Assembly: GCF_001424195.1 (NCBI RefSeq)
Contig: NZ_LMOO01000001.1
Location: forward strand, 1,098,569 to 1,162,568
DNA from: Cellulomonas sp. Leaf334
GTDB taxonomy: Bacteria; Actinomycetota; Actinomycetes; Actinomycetales; Cellulomonadaceae
Reading direction: 5' to 3'
DNA: 64,000 nt
Shown piece by piece: positions 1-8,267 of this stretch. The position numbers and the translations under genes are program-made. The notes below the pieces were generated by a model that had not been told where the DNA came from, did no database searches, and saw nothing but the letters and a program-made list of their open reading frames with translations. Every line of letters begins with the position of its first letter. The stretch's first letter is position 1.

Positions 1-128
1 GTCGGGATCCACCAGGCGACGCGGCGCTCGGCCGTCGTCGCGGGGGTCACGAGATCGGCGTCCTGAGCAGCGTCCGGGCCCTCGGCCACCTCGGTCGCAC
101 GTCCGTCCGGACGCGTCGAGCTCGACAT
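1..128 (-). CDS. Partial CDS, N-terminus of an unidentified protein
   Basis: This reading frame starts at an ATG at 128 and runs off the left edge, giving 42 codons. A GGGGGAAG ribosome-binding site lies about 7 nt upstream. The visible N-terminus is hydrophilic (MSSSTRPDGRATEVAEG) and ends with AERRVAWWIP just before the edge. A soluble tail leading into a first membrane segment is possible, as in many polymer-biosynthesis membrane proteins. It lies downstream of a glycosyltransferase gene on the same strand. The function cannot be told from this fragment, and the call rests only on the start signal and frame. Confidence 0.45.
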   Translation of the reverse strand, partial: MSSSTRPDGRATEVAEGPDAAQDADLVTPATTAERRVAWWIP

Positions 129-326
129 CGTGCGACTTCCCCCGACCCTCTCGTCATGGCTGCGGCGACCGTTCGGTCCCGGCACGCTCCGAGGCACCGT
201 CCGGCGCCTCGCTGCGCGGCGGGCAGGTCGCAATCGGCGCTCATCCTCTCATGCGACCCCACGGCGTCCGGCATCGATCACGTCACCTGCACCGCACCGG
301 CACCGCACCGGCACCGCAGCCGCACG

Positions 327-2900
327 TCATCGACCGAGGCGGCGGCGAGCGACGTCGACCGACTTGCGCGCCACGCCCCGCACACCGCCGGTGCCGTAGA
401 CGCGACGCACCGCGTCGAGCGTCGGACGCACCGCGCCCGGCACCCGGGACCGGTGCCCGTCCACCGGGATCCCGGGGTACGGCTCGACGTACGCGTCGGT
501 GGCGCTGAGCGGCTCGTCGTCGGCGACAGGCTCCCAGGTCACGGTGCGCTCCCGCCCACCGTCGCGCACGTGCTGCGCCGCGTCCCGCAGGATCGACTCG
601 TACACGGCCGCCTGCGTGTGCGGCGAGAGCGTGAGGAGGGCGTGCCGGCCGGCGCGCCGACCGAGGGCCGCCCGCTCGGCGTCGTCGTCCAGCAGCCGGG
701 CGAGCGCCGCCGCCCACTCGTCCGCGTCCGACGCGAGCAGACCCGTGCGGCCGTGCTCGATCACCTCGGCGAACGGCTGCGTCGGCGTCGCGATCGTCGG
801 CGTCCCGACCATCGCGGCCTCCAACCACTTGATCGCCGACTTCGACTCGTTGAACACGCTCCCGGGGACCAGGGGCGCGAGGTTGACGTCGACGTCGCGC
901 AGCAGCCGCGGGAGCTCGTACCAGGGCACCATCGGCTGACGACGGACCCGCTCCCCCATCTCGTCGAGCGCCGGGGTCGGCACCAGGTGGCCACCGAGCC
1001 AGAGCTCGACGTCGGGCCGGGCCCGCATGACGTCGAGCACCGCAGGCTCGACCTGCGCCCAGTCCGCGTCGTGCGTCGTCGTGCCCGAGAAGTAGCCGAT
1101 GCGCAGCGGTCCCGGCGCGCGGGGTGCGGCGGCCGCCCGCTCGCTCACCTGCGCCATCGCACGGCCCACCCCGTTGGCGAAGCGCCGCGTGGGCAGGCCC
1201 GTCAGGTCCCCGACCCGCTCGCACAGCAGCTGCGTGCTGCCGACGTAGAGGTCCGCCGCCTCCAGCGTCGTGCGGTACCGGGCGACCCCGTGCCACCAGA
1301 GGTCCTGCTCGGCCTCGGAGAGCACGTCGAGGCCGTGCACGCTCCCGCGCAGCGAGGGATCCACGATCAGGTCGTCCACGTCGAACAGCACCGGGACCAC
1401 CCGCGGGCGGGCACGCACCCGCTCGATCAGCTCGAGCGTCTGGACCGTCGCCGGGACCCGGTAGAGGACCACCGCGTCCGCGCGGTCGACGAGCTCGGTC
1501 AGCTCGGGGTCGCGGTAGTGCCGCACGAGAGGGGTGGCACCACGGGTCCGCAGCGCCTCGGCGGCGAGCTGCACGCGGTAGCGCAGCGGGGCGCCGTTGA
1601 TGCCCGTGACGAACAGGACGTTGCGCAGCAGGCCGTCCTGGGCGGTCTGGACCGCGCGTGCGGACGCCACCGCACCGTCGTCACCCGCCTCGCGGTCACC
1701 GAGCAGCTCGAGGTAGAGCGCCTCGAGCCCGGCGACCTGGTCGCTGGCCCGGCGCAGGGTCGCGGACGGCGTGTGCGTGCGCATCGAGGCGACGAGCGCG
1801 GGGTCGGCGACGAGCCGGCTCAGGGCCGCGGCCAGCGCGGCCGGGTCCCCCGCCGGGACCACGAGCCCGTTGCGGCCGTCGTCGACGGCCTCCTCGGGCC
1901 CGAGCGTGTCCGTGCACACGACGGCCAGACCGGCCGCCAGCGCCTCGCGCGTGACGATCGAGTGCGACTCGCGCATGACGGACGGGAGCACCAGGACGTC
2001 GTGGGTCGCGAGCACGTCCCGCAGCTCGTCCGGCCGGTACGGAGCCCGCGACACCACGGCGGACGGCAGGCCAGACGGCAGGTCGCCCGCGCCGAAGAGG
2101 TCGAGCGTCCAGCCGTCGTCCGGCAGGTCCCGAGCCGCCTCGAGCAGGACAGGCAGGCCCTTCATCGGGTCGGCGCCGCCGGTGAACAAGAGGCGCAGCG
2201 GCCCGCCGTGCCCGGGGGTCGAGCGGGCGGGCGCCGGTGCCGCCACGTCGTCGAGCACCTCGTCCGGGACACCGTTCTCGTCGACCCGCAGGATCTCCGG
2301 GTCGACGCCGTTGGCCGCGAGCACCCGCGCGGCGCTCGCCGACGGCGCCAGGACGACGTCCGCGTGCACCAGGTGCGCCGACAGCGCAGCGTCCCGGCGC
2401 AGCAGCCACTCGTGGTCGACCTGGCACGCACAACCGCCGCAGTCGACCACCAGGGAGCACGGCCGCATGTCGCGGTCGACGAGGAACTGCCGCGCGCACG
2501 ACCACCAGAAGTCGTGCATGGTGACCACGACCGCCGCGCCGGAGGCCTTCGCGGCGTCGACGAGGCCCCCGCCGAGCGTCTGCAACGAGTGGATGTGCAC
2601 GACGTCGGGCCGGATCTCGGCGAGCCATGCGTCGAAGTCGGCCGCCACCGCCGGGTTCTCGCTGTTGCGCGGGTCCGCCCAGCCCGTCCACGGCGTCGTG
2701 ACGACCCAGCGGACGTCGACGCCGGCCCCGTCCGACTCGGTCCACGTGGACAGCGGCTCGCGGTCCGCGTCCAGATGACCCGCGTAGACCCACGACTCGT
2801 GCCCGCGTTCCGCCATGCCTCGGGCGACCCGCTGCGGCACCAGGGTGCCGCCACTGACGAAGTTCGGCGGGTAGTGGGCGGAGACCTGGACTACGCGCAT
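327..2900 (-). CDS. Two-domain glycosyltransferase (GT4-type), cell-surface polysaccharide
   Basis: This 857-residue protein carries two GT-B glycosyltransferase units in tandem. The first (about 1-400) has the N-terminal Rossmann region with HIHSLQTLGGG, the loop FTGGADPMKG near 245, and a GT4-type E-x7-E element in ESHSIVTREAL. The second (about 430-760) has a similar acceptor/donor arrangement with NESKSAIKWLEAAMVG. The C-terminal ~90 residues are basic. It would add sugars to a lipid-linked glycan on the cytoplasmic side. The start at 2900 is supported by a TAGGAT -10 element at 2907-2912 exactly 6 nt before the ATG, implying a leaderless mRNA. It is divergent from the coiled-coil/GT2 pair. 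The sugar specificity cannot be read from the sequence. Confidence 0.85.
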   Translation of the reverse strand: MRVVQVSAHYPPNFVSGGTLVPQRVARGMAERGHESWVYAGHLDADREPLSTWTESDGAGVDVRWVVTTPWTGWADPRNSENPAVAADFDAWLAEIRPDVVHIHSLQTLGGGLVDAAKASGAAVVVTMHDFWWSCARQFLVDRDMRPCSLVVDCGGCACQVDHEWLLRRDAALSAHLVHADVVLAPSASAARVLAANGVDPEILRVDENGVPDEVLDDVAAPAPARSTPGHGGPLRLLFTGGADPMKGLPVLLEAARDLPDDGWTLDLFGAGDLPSGLPSAVVSRAPYRPDELRDVLATHDVLVLPSVMRESHSIVTREALAAGLAVVCTDTLGPEEAVDDGRNGLVVPAGDPAALAAALSRLVADPALVASMRTHTPSATLRRASDQVAGLEALYLELLGDREAGDDGAVASARAVQTAQDGLLRNVLFVTGINGAPLRYRVQLAAEALRTRGATPLVRHYRDPELTELVDRADAVVLYRVPATVQTLELIERVRARPRVVPVLFDVDDLIVDPSLRGSVHGLDVLSEAEQDLWWHGVARYRTTLEAADLYVGSTQLLCERVGDLTGLPTRRFANGVGRAMAQVSERAAAAPRAPGPLRIGYFSGTTTHDADWAQVEPAVLDVMRARPDVELWLGGHLVPTPALDEMGERVRRQPMVPWYELPRLLRDVDVNLAPLVPGSVFNESKSAIKWLEAAMVGTPTIATPTQPFAEVIEHGRTGLLASDADEWAAALARLLDDDAERAALGRRAGRHALLTLSPHTQAAVYESILRDAAQHVRDGGRERTVTWEPVADDEPLSATDAYVEPYPGIPVDGHRSRVPGAVRPTLDAVRRVYGTGGVRGVARKSVDVARRRLGR

Positions 2901-2906
2901 CGGTTC

Positions 2907-2912
2907 ATCCTA
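2907..2912 (-). promoter_or_regulatory. -10 element of a leaderless promoter (glycosyltransferase gene)
   Basis: TAGGAT on the minus strand is followed by exactly 6 nt and then the ATG at 2900. With the last T at -7 this places +1 on the start codon. No clear -35 hexamer is visible. Confidence 0.55.
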
Positions 2913-2920
2913 AGGGGGCT

Positions 2921-2948
2921 TCCTGGACAGTCGTGCGAGTGTCCAGGA
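2921..2948. promoter_or_regulatory. Inverted repeat centred between two divergent leaderless promoters
   Basis: TCCTGGACA, a 10-nt spacer, then TGTCCAGGA form a perfect 9-bp inverted repeat. Its centre (2934.5) is within 1 bp of the midpoint between the predicted start points at 2900 and 2967. The arms therefore lie at about -19 to -29 of both promoters. One dimeric regulator could control both directions, though no regulator can be named. The arms could also reflect paired -35 regions. Confidence 0.4.
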
Positions 2949-2954
2949 GTGCTA

Positions 2955-2960
2955 TACCCT
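2955..2960 (+). promoter_or_regulatory. -10 element of a leaderless promoter (coiled-coil/GT2 operon)
   Basis: TACCCT is followed by exactly 6 nt and then the ATG at 2967, so transcription should start on the start codon. The surrounding GCTATACCCT gives an extended AT-rich -10 region. Confidence 0.55.
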
Positions 2961-2966
2961 CTCGCC

Positions 2967-3317
2967 ATGCCGCACGACTCAGGAACACCGACGTTCCGGG
3001 AATGGCACGCTGCACTGGCTGCGAACGACCTCGCGGCCCGGGCTGCCGAGGACGCGCGCGTGCGTTCCGCGGCCGTGGCCACGCTCGAGGAACGACTCGA
3101 CACCGCCGCCGCCGAGCTGCGTGCGCTGCGCGCCTCCGTCACGCTGCGCGACAACCTCCTGCGCGAGCAGCAGGTCGCCCTGGCCGAGCGCGACGCGCGG
3201 ATCGACCAGCTCCAGACCACCGTCGTCGCCACCGAGCAGCGCCGTCCGCTCACCCGCCGCGCGCTGTCGCGGGCCCGCCGGTACGCCGCGGGGATGAAGG
3301 CCCGGATCGCCGCATGA
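2967..3317 (+). CDS. Small coiled-coil protein
   Basis: This 116-residue cytoplasmic protein has no signal peptide or membrane segment. Residues about 20-90 are rich in Ala, Leu, Glu and Arg in heptad-like order (for example TLEERLDTAAAELRALRAS), which predicts a long coiled coil. A basic tail (RRALSRARRYAAGMKARIAA) follows. Its stop codon overlaps the start of the GT2 gene by 4 bp (ATGA), so the two are translationally coupled. Similar short coiled coils accompany polysaccharide glycosyltransferases and may scaffold or measure chain length, but that role is inference. The start follows from the TACCCT element 6 nt upstream; no Shine-Dalgarno sequence is present. Confidence 0.7.
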   Translation: MPHDSGTPTFREWHAALAANDLAARAAEDARVRSAAVATLEERLDTAAAELRALRASVTLRDNLLREQQVALAERDARIDQLQTTVVATEQRRPLTRRALSRARRYAAGMKARIAA

Positions 3318-4840
3318 CCGTGCCGATCAGCCTGCTGATCGCCGACCCCACGCTGGACAGCGTCGCCGTCGCCCGCACCCTCGCCTCCGTCCGTCGGCAG
3401 GCGCCTGCCACGTGCGACGTCGTCATCGCCCGGCCCCGGTCCGCGGACCACGACGCCGCCCCGCTCGAGCACGGCTCCCACGTCCGCGTCATGCTCGTCG
3501 ACCTCGGCTCGACGCCCACCGAGGACGTCACGTCCGTGCTGCTGCTGAGTGCCCTGCGCGCCGCCCGGACGACCTACGTCGGCGTCCTCGCGCCCGGCGA
3601 CGAGCTCGAGCCCGGTGTGCTGGTCGCGTGCCGGGACCTGCTCCGGTCGCGGCCGGTCGACGTCCTCTTCACCGACGAGCAGTACGGCGGCGAGGGCGGC
3701 GGCATCGTCACCAAGCCCGGGTGGTCGCCCCACTACCTCGAGAGCTACCCCTACCTCGGTCGGCTCTGCCTCGTCCGGCGCGAGCTCCTCCTCGAGGTCG
3801 GCGCGTTCTCGCCCGGCCACGGCGGGCTCGAGGAGTGGGACGCCGCACTGCGGGTGACCGAGCGGACCCGCTCGATCTCCCACCTGCCGGTCATCGCGGT
3901 CACCCGTCCCGCGGTCCCGGGCGTGGGTACCGAGCGTGCGGCGGTCGCCACGGTGACCGAGCACCTCGACCGGACCGGTGTCACGGGCTGGGCCGAGGCG
4001 GGCTCCCCCGCACCGGGCGTGCGGGTCTGGCGGACCATCGCCGACGAGCCCCTGGTGACCGTGGTCGTCCCGACGGCAGGGACCGTCCGCGAGGTCCGCG
4101 GGCAGGACCGACGGCTCGTCACCAACGCGCTCACGTCGCTGCGGGACCGGACGACGTACGACCGGTGGGAGGTCGTCGTCGTCACCGGGCCGAACACCGC
4201 GCCCGAGGTCCGCGACGAGCTGACCGCCCTCCTCGGCGACCGCGTGCGGTTCGCGCCCGTCGACGGTCCGTTCAACTTCTCCCGGGCCGTCAACGAAGGC
4301 GCCCGCCACGCCCGCGGTGACCTGCTGCTCCTGCTGAACGACGACACCGAGGTCCTCGAGCCCCGCTGGCTCGAGCGGATGGTCTCCGTCCTGCAGGATC
4401 CCGCGGTCGGCGCGGTCGGCGCGAAGCTCGTCCTCGAGGACGGGCTCATCCAGCACGTCGGCGTCGTCATGGGCGAGCGCCTGGTACCGGCCCACGCGTT
4501 CGCGTTCGAGGCGGACGTCGACGACCGTGCAGGGGCCAAGACCCTGGACCGCGACTACATCGCCGTGACCGGCGCGTGCCTGCTCACCCGGACCGAGCTG
4601 TTCCAGCGGGTCGGCGGCCTCACCGAGTCGTTGCCGCTCAACTTCAACGACGTCGACTACTGCCTCAAGGTCGGCGGGGCGGGCTACGACGTCGTGGGGA
4701 CGCCGTTCGCTCTCCTCGCCCACTACGAGAGCAGCACGCGCACGCCTGTGCTGACCGAGGAGGACCAGCTCTTCCTCGAGCGCTGGTGGACGCTGCGGCT
4801 GGCCGCGGACCCGCACGTGGCGTTCCGCTCCGACCGCTGA
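3314..4840 (+). CDS. Glycosyltransferase family 2 (rhamnosyltransferase-like)
   Basis: This 508-residue protein has a weakly GT2-like N-terminal half (about 1-230, with VDVLFTDEQ) and a canonical GT-A domain from about 245. The canonical domain shows the opening strand VTVVVPTAG, the metal-binding DxD-type motif in LLLLNDDTEV, and the acceptor-side motif NFNDVDYCLK. This layout is typical of O-antigen or rhamnan glycosyltransferases that use nucleotide sugars on an undecaprenyl-linked acceptor. Translation begins inside the stop codon of the coiled-coil gene. It ends 9 bp from the convergent glycosyltransferase gene, leaving no room for a terminator. Confidence 0.85.
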   Translation: MTVPISLLIADPTLDSVAVARTLASVRRQAPATCDVVIARPRSADHDAAPLEHGSHVRVMLVDLGSTPTEDVTSVLLLSALRAARTTYVGVLAPGDELEPGVLVACRDLLRSRPVDVLFTDEQYGGEGGGIVTKPGWSPHYLESYPYLGRLCLVRRELLLEVGAFSPGHGGLEEWDAALRVTERTRSISHLPVIAVTRPAVPGVGTERAAVATVTEHLDRTGVTGWAEAGSPAPGVRVWRTIADEPLVTVVVPTAGTVREVRGQDRRLVTNALTSLRDRTTYDRWEVVVVTGPNTAPEVRDELTALLGDRVRFAPVDGPFNFSRAVNEGARHARGDLLLLLNDDTEVLEPRWLERMVSVLQDPAVGAVGAKLVLEDGLIQHVGVVMGERLVPAHAFAFEADVDDRAGAKTLDRDYIAVTGACLLTRTELFQRVGGLTESLPLNFNDVDYCLKVGGAGYDVVGTPFALLAHYESSTRTPVLTEEDQLFLERWWTLRLAADPHVAFRSDR

Positions 4841-4849
4841 CGCGGCGGC

Positions 4850-6235
4850 TCAGCCGCGGCCGAGCCGCATCCGGACGCGCTCGACGAGCAGCTTGGGCCC
4901 CCCGGCGCGCAGGTGACGCGTGGCGGTCACGACGTCCCACCACAGCTGCTGCACCCGGTGCTGGGCCGCGACCCGCGCGCCGTGGCTCGCCCAGTCGGCC
5001 GCCCGGTGCGGTGCCCGGCAGAACTCCACCAGCGGCGACAGCGCGCGCGACCAGCGGAACCGCTGCGCGACCACGGCGACCTGCGCGCGGTACCGGTCAC
5101 GGTCCACGTCCGAGACGAGCACGTGCTCGAGCGCGTCGGCGAGCGCGTCGACGTCCTCGGGCGGCACGACCCGTCCCAGCCCTTCCCGTTCGACCAGGTC
5201 GGCGAAAGCGTCCCCCTCGGTGCACACGATCGGCAGGCCGGCCCACAGGTAGTCGAGGATGCGGGTGCGGAAGCTGAACTCCGTCTCGACCTGCGGGAAG
5301 TGGCAGCTCACCCCGAGGTCGGCGTCGAGCAGGTAGTTCGCCCGGTCCTCGTACGCCACCCACGACTCGTTGAAGAACACGTGCGTGCCGGTCAGCCCCA
5401 GCTCGTCCGCGAGCGCCCTCGTCTGGCTCGCGACGCGCATCTCGGGGACGTCCGGGTTCGGATGCTTCATGCCGAGGAAGAACAGCCGGACGTCCGGGAC
5501 GCGGTGGCGCAGCTCGTCGACCGCACGGACCAGGGTGATCGGGTCGAACCAGTTGTAGACGCCGCCGCCCCAGAGGATGACCTTGTCGTCCGCCCCGATG
5601 CCGTCGACCTGCCCCTTGATGGCGTGCCTCTGCTGGACCGGAGGCTCCTCGGGCAGGCCGAAGGGTGCGATCCGCAGGAGCGAGCCCAGCGTGGGGTCGT
5701 CCTCGTACGTCAGCGGGTTGATGCGCCCCCGGCCCGCGAGGTGCCCGATCCACAGGTCCCGCTGGCGGTGGGACGCGCACAGGAAGAAGTCGCCCCGCAC
5801 GGTCTGCGCGTCGAGCTCCCGCAGCGCGTTCGCGAGCGCCGCGTCGCGGCGGGCGAGCGGCTTGAAGCGCTCCACCTCGAGGCTCTCGAGGTGGAACGGG
5901 TCGTACAGGTCGACGACCAGCACCCGGTCGATGGCGTGCAACCACGGGAACGTCGCGACGACGTAGCCCTGCACGACGACCACGTCCGACCACTCCACCT
6001 GCGCGCGGAAGCCGGCGACGTCGACGTGCTGGACCTCGAACCCCGGCCCTCCCCGCTCGGCACGGCCGAACGTCAGGAGCCGGACGTCGTGCTCCTGGCC
6101 GAGCAGGGACGCGATCTCCCACGCCCGGATCGCGGGACCCGCCATCCGTTCGGTGATCTGGTCGAGGGTCACGACGAGGATCCGGCGCGGACGCTCGGAC
6201 CCCCCGGCCGACGCCGCCTCCAGCTCCGTCGTCAT
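4850..6235 (-). CDS. Glycosyltransferase (GT4-type)
   Basis: This 461-residue protein is the last gene of a four-gene operon (methyltransferase, ABC permease, ABC ATPase, this gene). It opens with RRILVVTLDQITERMAGPAIRAWE after a short tail, has a central VILWGGGVYNWFDP nucleotide-sugar domain, and a C-terminal donor-binding segment TEFSFRTRILDYLWAGLPIV. This pattern fits GT4 enzymes acting near an exported glycan. The ATG at 6235 overlaps the TGA of the ATPase gene by 4 bp. The sugar and linkage cannot be predicted. An alternative start further upstream is unlikely because of the overlap. Confidence 0.82.
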   Translation of the reverse strand: MTTELEAASAGGSERPRRILVVTLDQITERMAGPAIRAWEIASLLGQEHDVRLLTFGRAERGGPGFEVQHVDVAGFRAQVEWSDVVVVQGYVVATFPWLHAIDRVLVVDLYDPFHLESLEVERFKPLARRDAALANALRELDAQTVRGDFFLCASHRQRDLWIGHLAGRGRINPLTYEDDPTLGSLLRIAPFGLPEEPPVQQRHAIKGQVDGIGADDKVILWGGGVYNWFDPITLVRAVDELRHRVPDVRLFFLGMKHPNPDVPEMRVASQTRALADELGLTGTHVFFNESWVAYEDRANYLLDADLGVSCHFPQVETEFSFRTRILDYLWAGLPIVCTEGDAFADLVEREGLGRVVPPEDVDALADALEHVLVSDVDRDRYRAQVAVVAQRFRWSRALSPLVEFCRAPHRAADWASHGARVAAQHRVQQLWWDVVTATRHLRAGGPKLLVERVRMRLGRG

Positions 6236-7437
6236 GCGCGCTCCACGCCCGACCGGACGCCCGACCACCGGGGCTGGAGGGCCATGGGTCCGCCCGACTC
6301 GCGGACGGGACCGTGGTCGACGCTGAAGCGCCCGGCGTCCCGCAGGTAGTCGTAGGTGTGCGTCGTGGTGCTGTCCACGATCGACGCGAGCACCACGAAC
6401 GTCCCCGGCTGCAGCGCGAGGCTCGGCAGCCGGCAGTCGACCGACCCCCGCCCCGAGATCCGGTCGACGCTCAGCCCGGCGTCGCGCGTGTTGCTCGCCC
6501 ACAGGTAGGTCCCGTCGGACGTCTCGATCGCGAGGCCGAACACGGGCTTCTCGACCGGCTCCTTCGCGTCGAAGTGGATGCGCACGATCGCCTCGTCGCC
6601 CGAGCGCAACGTGGCGCCCCCGTGCTCCGAGATGACCTCGACGTCCCGTACGCGCGCTTCGCCGGAGCCCCAGCGGACGCGGCCCTGCTCGTCGATCTGG
6701 ACGTCCGAGTGCGTCGAGTCGAGGTACCGCTCCAGCACTCCCGCGGCGGGGCCCGCCTCCTTCAGCACACCGTGCTCGAGCCAGGCGGCGTGGTCGGCCA
6801 TCGCGCGCAGGGACGGCATCGAGTGCGACACGACGACGACGGTGCGGCCCTCGCGCTTGAAGGTCGCGAACTTCTCGGCGCACTTCTCCTGGAACGCGGC
6901 GTCGCCGACGGCCAGCACCTCGTCGACGAGCAGGATCTCGGGCTCGACGTGGATCGCGACGGAGAAGCCGAGCCGGACGTACATGCCCGACGAGTAGTTC
7001 TTCACGGGCTGGTCGATGAACCGCTCGACCCCGGAGAACGCGACGATCTCGTCGAACTTCCGGTCGATCTCGGGCCGCTTCATCCCGAGGATCGAGCCGT
7101 TGAGGTAGATGTTGTCGCGCCCGGACAGCTCGGGGTGGAACCCGGAGCCGACCTCGAGGAGCGCCGCCATCCTGCCGCGGGTCACGACGCGTCCCTCGGT
7201 CGGGAACAGGATCTTGGCCAGGCACTTTAGCAGCGTCGACTTCCCCGAGCCGTTGTCGCCGACGAGGGCGAACGTGCTGGCCTCGGGGATCTCCAGCGCG
7301 ACGTCGCGCAGCGCCCAGAACTCCTCGTACTGCGAGCGGCGGCGGCGCATGACCGCCGCCTTCAGCGTCTGGTTGCGCTCGTGATAGATGCGGAAGCTCT
7401 TCGAGACGTTCTCGACCGAGACGGCGGCGGGGCTCAC
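6232..7437 (-). CDS. Polysaccharide ABC exporter, ATP-binding subunit (Wzt/TagH-like)
   Basis: This 401-residue protein powers export of an undecaprenyl-linked glycan through the adjacent permease. The ATPase domain (about 1-245) has a Walker A motif in GDNGSGKST, a signature motif variant YSSGMYVRLGF, and a Walker B motif ILLVDEVLAVGD, all typical of the ABCA/Wzt class. A C-terminal domain of about 150 residues (from about 255) is beta-rich and resembles the substrate-recognition domain of O-antigen Wzt proteins. The GTG start at 7437 overlaps the permease stop (GTGA), and its own stop overlaps the next start (ATGA). Export of a defined, end-modified polymer is likely because a methyltransferase starts the operon. 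Confidence 0.9.
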   Translation of the reverse strand: MSPAAVSVENVSKSFRIYHERNQTLKAAVMRRRRSQYEEFWALRDVALEIPEASTFALVGDNGSGKSTLLKCLAKILFPTEGRVVTRGRMAALLEVGSGFHPELSGRDNIYLNGSILGMKRPEIDRKFDEIVAFSGVERFIDQPVKNYSSGMYVRLGFSVAIHVEPEILLVDEVLAVGDAAFQEKCAEKFATFKREGRTVVVVSHSMPSLRAMADHAAWLEHGVLKEAGPAAGVLERYLDSTHSDVQIDEQGRVRWGSGEARVRDVEVISEHGGATLRSGDEAIVRIHFDAKEPVEKPVFGLAIETSDGTYLWASNTRDAGLSVDRISGRGSVDCRLPSLALQPGTFVVLASIVDSTTTHTYDYLRDAGRFSVDHGPVRESGGPMALQPRWSGVRSGVERA

Positions 7438-8267
7438 AGGACCTCCGCCAGTCGCTCGGTGTGCCGGTTGAACACCCAGGCACCGATGAGCAGCGCGGCG
7501 ACGGACCACACGGCGCAGGCGACTGTGTCCCCCAGCTCGGGCCAGCGGTTGTCGTACATGAGGTTGCGGAACACCTCGGCGAACCGTCCCATCGGGTTGA
7601 GCTCGTACAGGTCCAGCAGCGTGACCGAGCCGAACAGCGGGCCGATCGAGGCGGACTGCTCCGCCACCAGACGCACGGGGTAGACGATCGGTGTCAGGTA
7701 GAACCAGATCTGCAGCAGGATCGCGACGAAGTGCTGCGTGTCCCGGAAGTACACGTTGGCGACGCTGAGCATGAAGGCGATGCCGAGCGAGAAGCACGCC
7801 AGCAGCACCATGAACACGATCACGAGCGGCAGCCACACGAAGAGCTGGGACCCCACGAGCACGAGCACGGCGGCGAGGACCACCATCTCGATCGACCACT
7901 GGTAGGTGGCCGAGAACGTGCTGGCCACGACGAGGGTGGACCGGGGGAAGTACACCTTCTTGATGAGGTTCTCGTTGCCCACCAGCGCGCCCATGCCGCC
8001 GTTGACCACGGCGGTGAAGAACGTCCACGGCAGCAGCGCGCACATCAGCCACAGCGCGAAGATGTCGAGTCCGCTGGGGTCACCCGGGTCCGGCTCCATC
8101 CGGATGATGAAGCTGAACACCACCGTGAAGATGAGCATCTGCGCCAGCGGGTTGGCCAGCGACCAGAGCTGACCGAGCGCGGTGCGCTTGTACTTGCCCT
8201 TGACCTCACGCCGAGTGAGGTTGACCAGCAGCTCTCGCGAGTCGCGCAGGTCGGCGACGAGACTCAC
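7434..8267 (-). CDS. Polysaccharide ABC exporter, permease subunit (Wzm/TagG-like)
   Basis: This 277-residue ABC-2 type permease has a short cytoplasmic N-terminus with LLVNLTRREVKGKYKRTALG and then about six hydrophobic segments. The amphipathic N-terminus followed by LWSLANPLAQMLIFTVVFSF is characteristic of Wzm/TagG permeases. Together with the ATPase it would flip or thread a lipid-linked polysaccharide across the membrane. It starts with GTG at 8267, overlapping the methyltransferase stop codon by 4 bp. Confidence 0.9.
   Translation of the reverse strand: MSLVADLRDSRELLVNLTRREVKGKYKRTALGQLWSLANPLAQMLIFTVVFSFIIRMEPDPGDPSGLDIFALWLMCALLPWTFFTAVVNGGMGALVGNENLIKKVYFPRSTLVVASTFSATYQWSIEMVVLAAVLVLVGSQLFVWLPLVIVFMVLLACFSLGIAFMLSVANVYFRDTQHFVAILLQIWFYLTPIVYPVRLVAEQSASIGPLFGSVTLLDLYELNPMGRFAEVFRNLMYDNRWPELGDTVACAVWSVAALLIGAWVFNRHTERLAEVL

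Noticed and set aside
156-3317. Very long plus-strand open frame over the first glycosyltransferase
   Set aside because: It is antisense to a well-supported glycosyltransferase, rich in Arg, His and Pro, with no domain. Only its last 117 codons (from 2967) are a real gene.
2891-4816. Long minus-strand open frame opposite the GT2 gene
   Set aside because: Its sequence is a shadow of the GT2 frame, rich in Asp, Arg and Gly, with no start signal.
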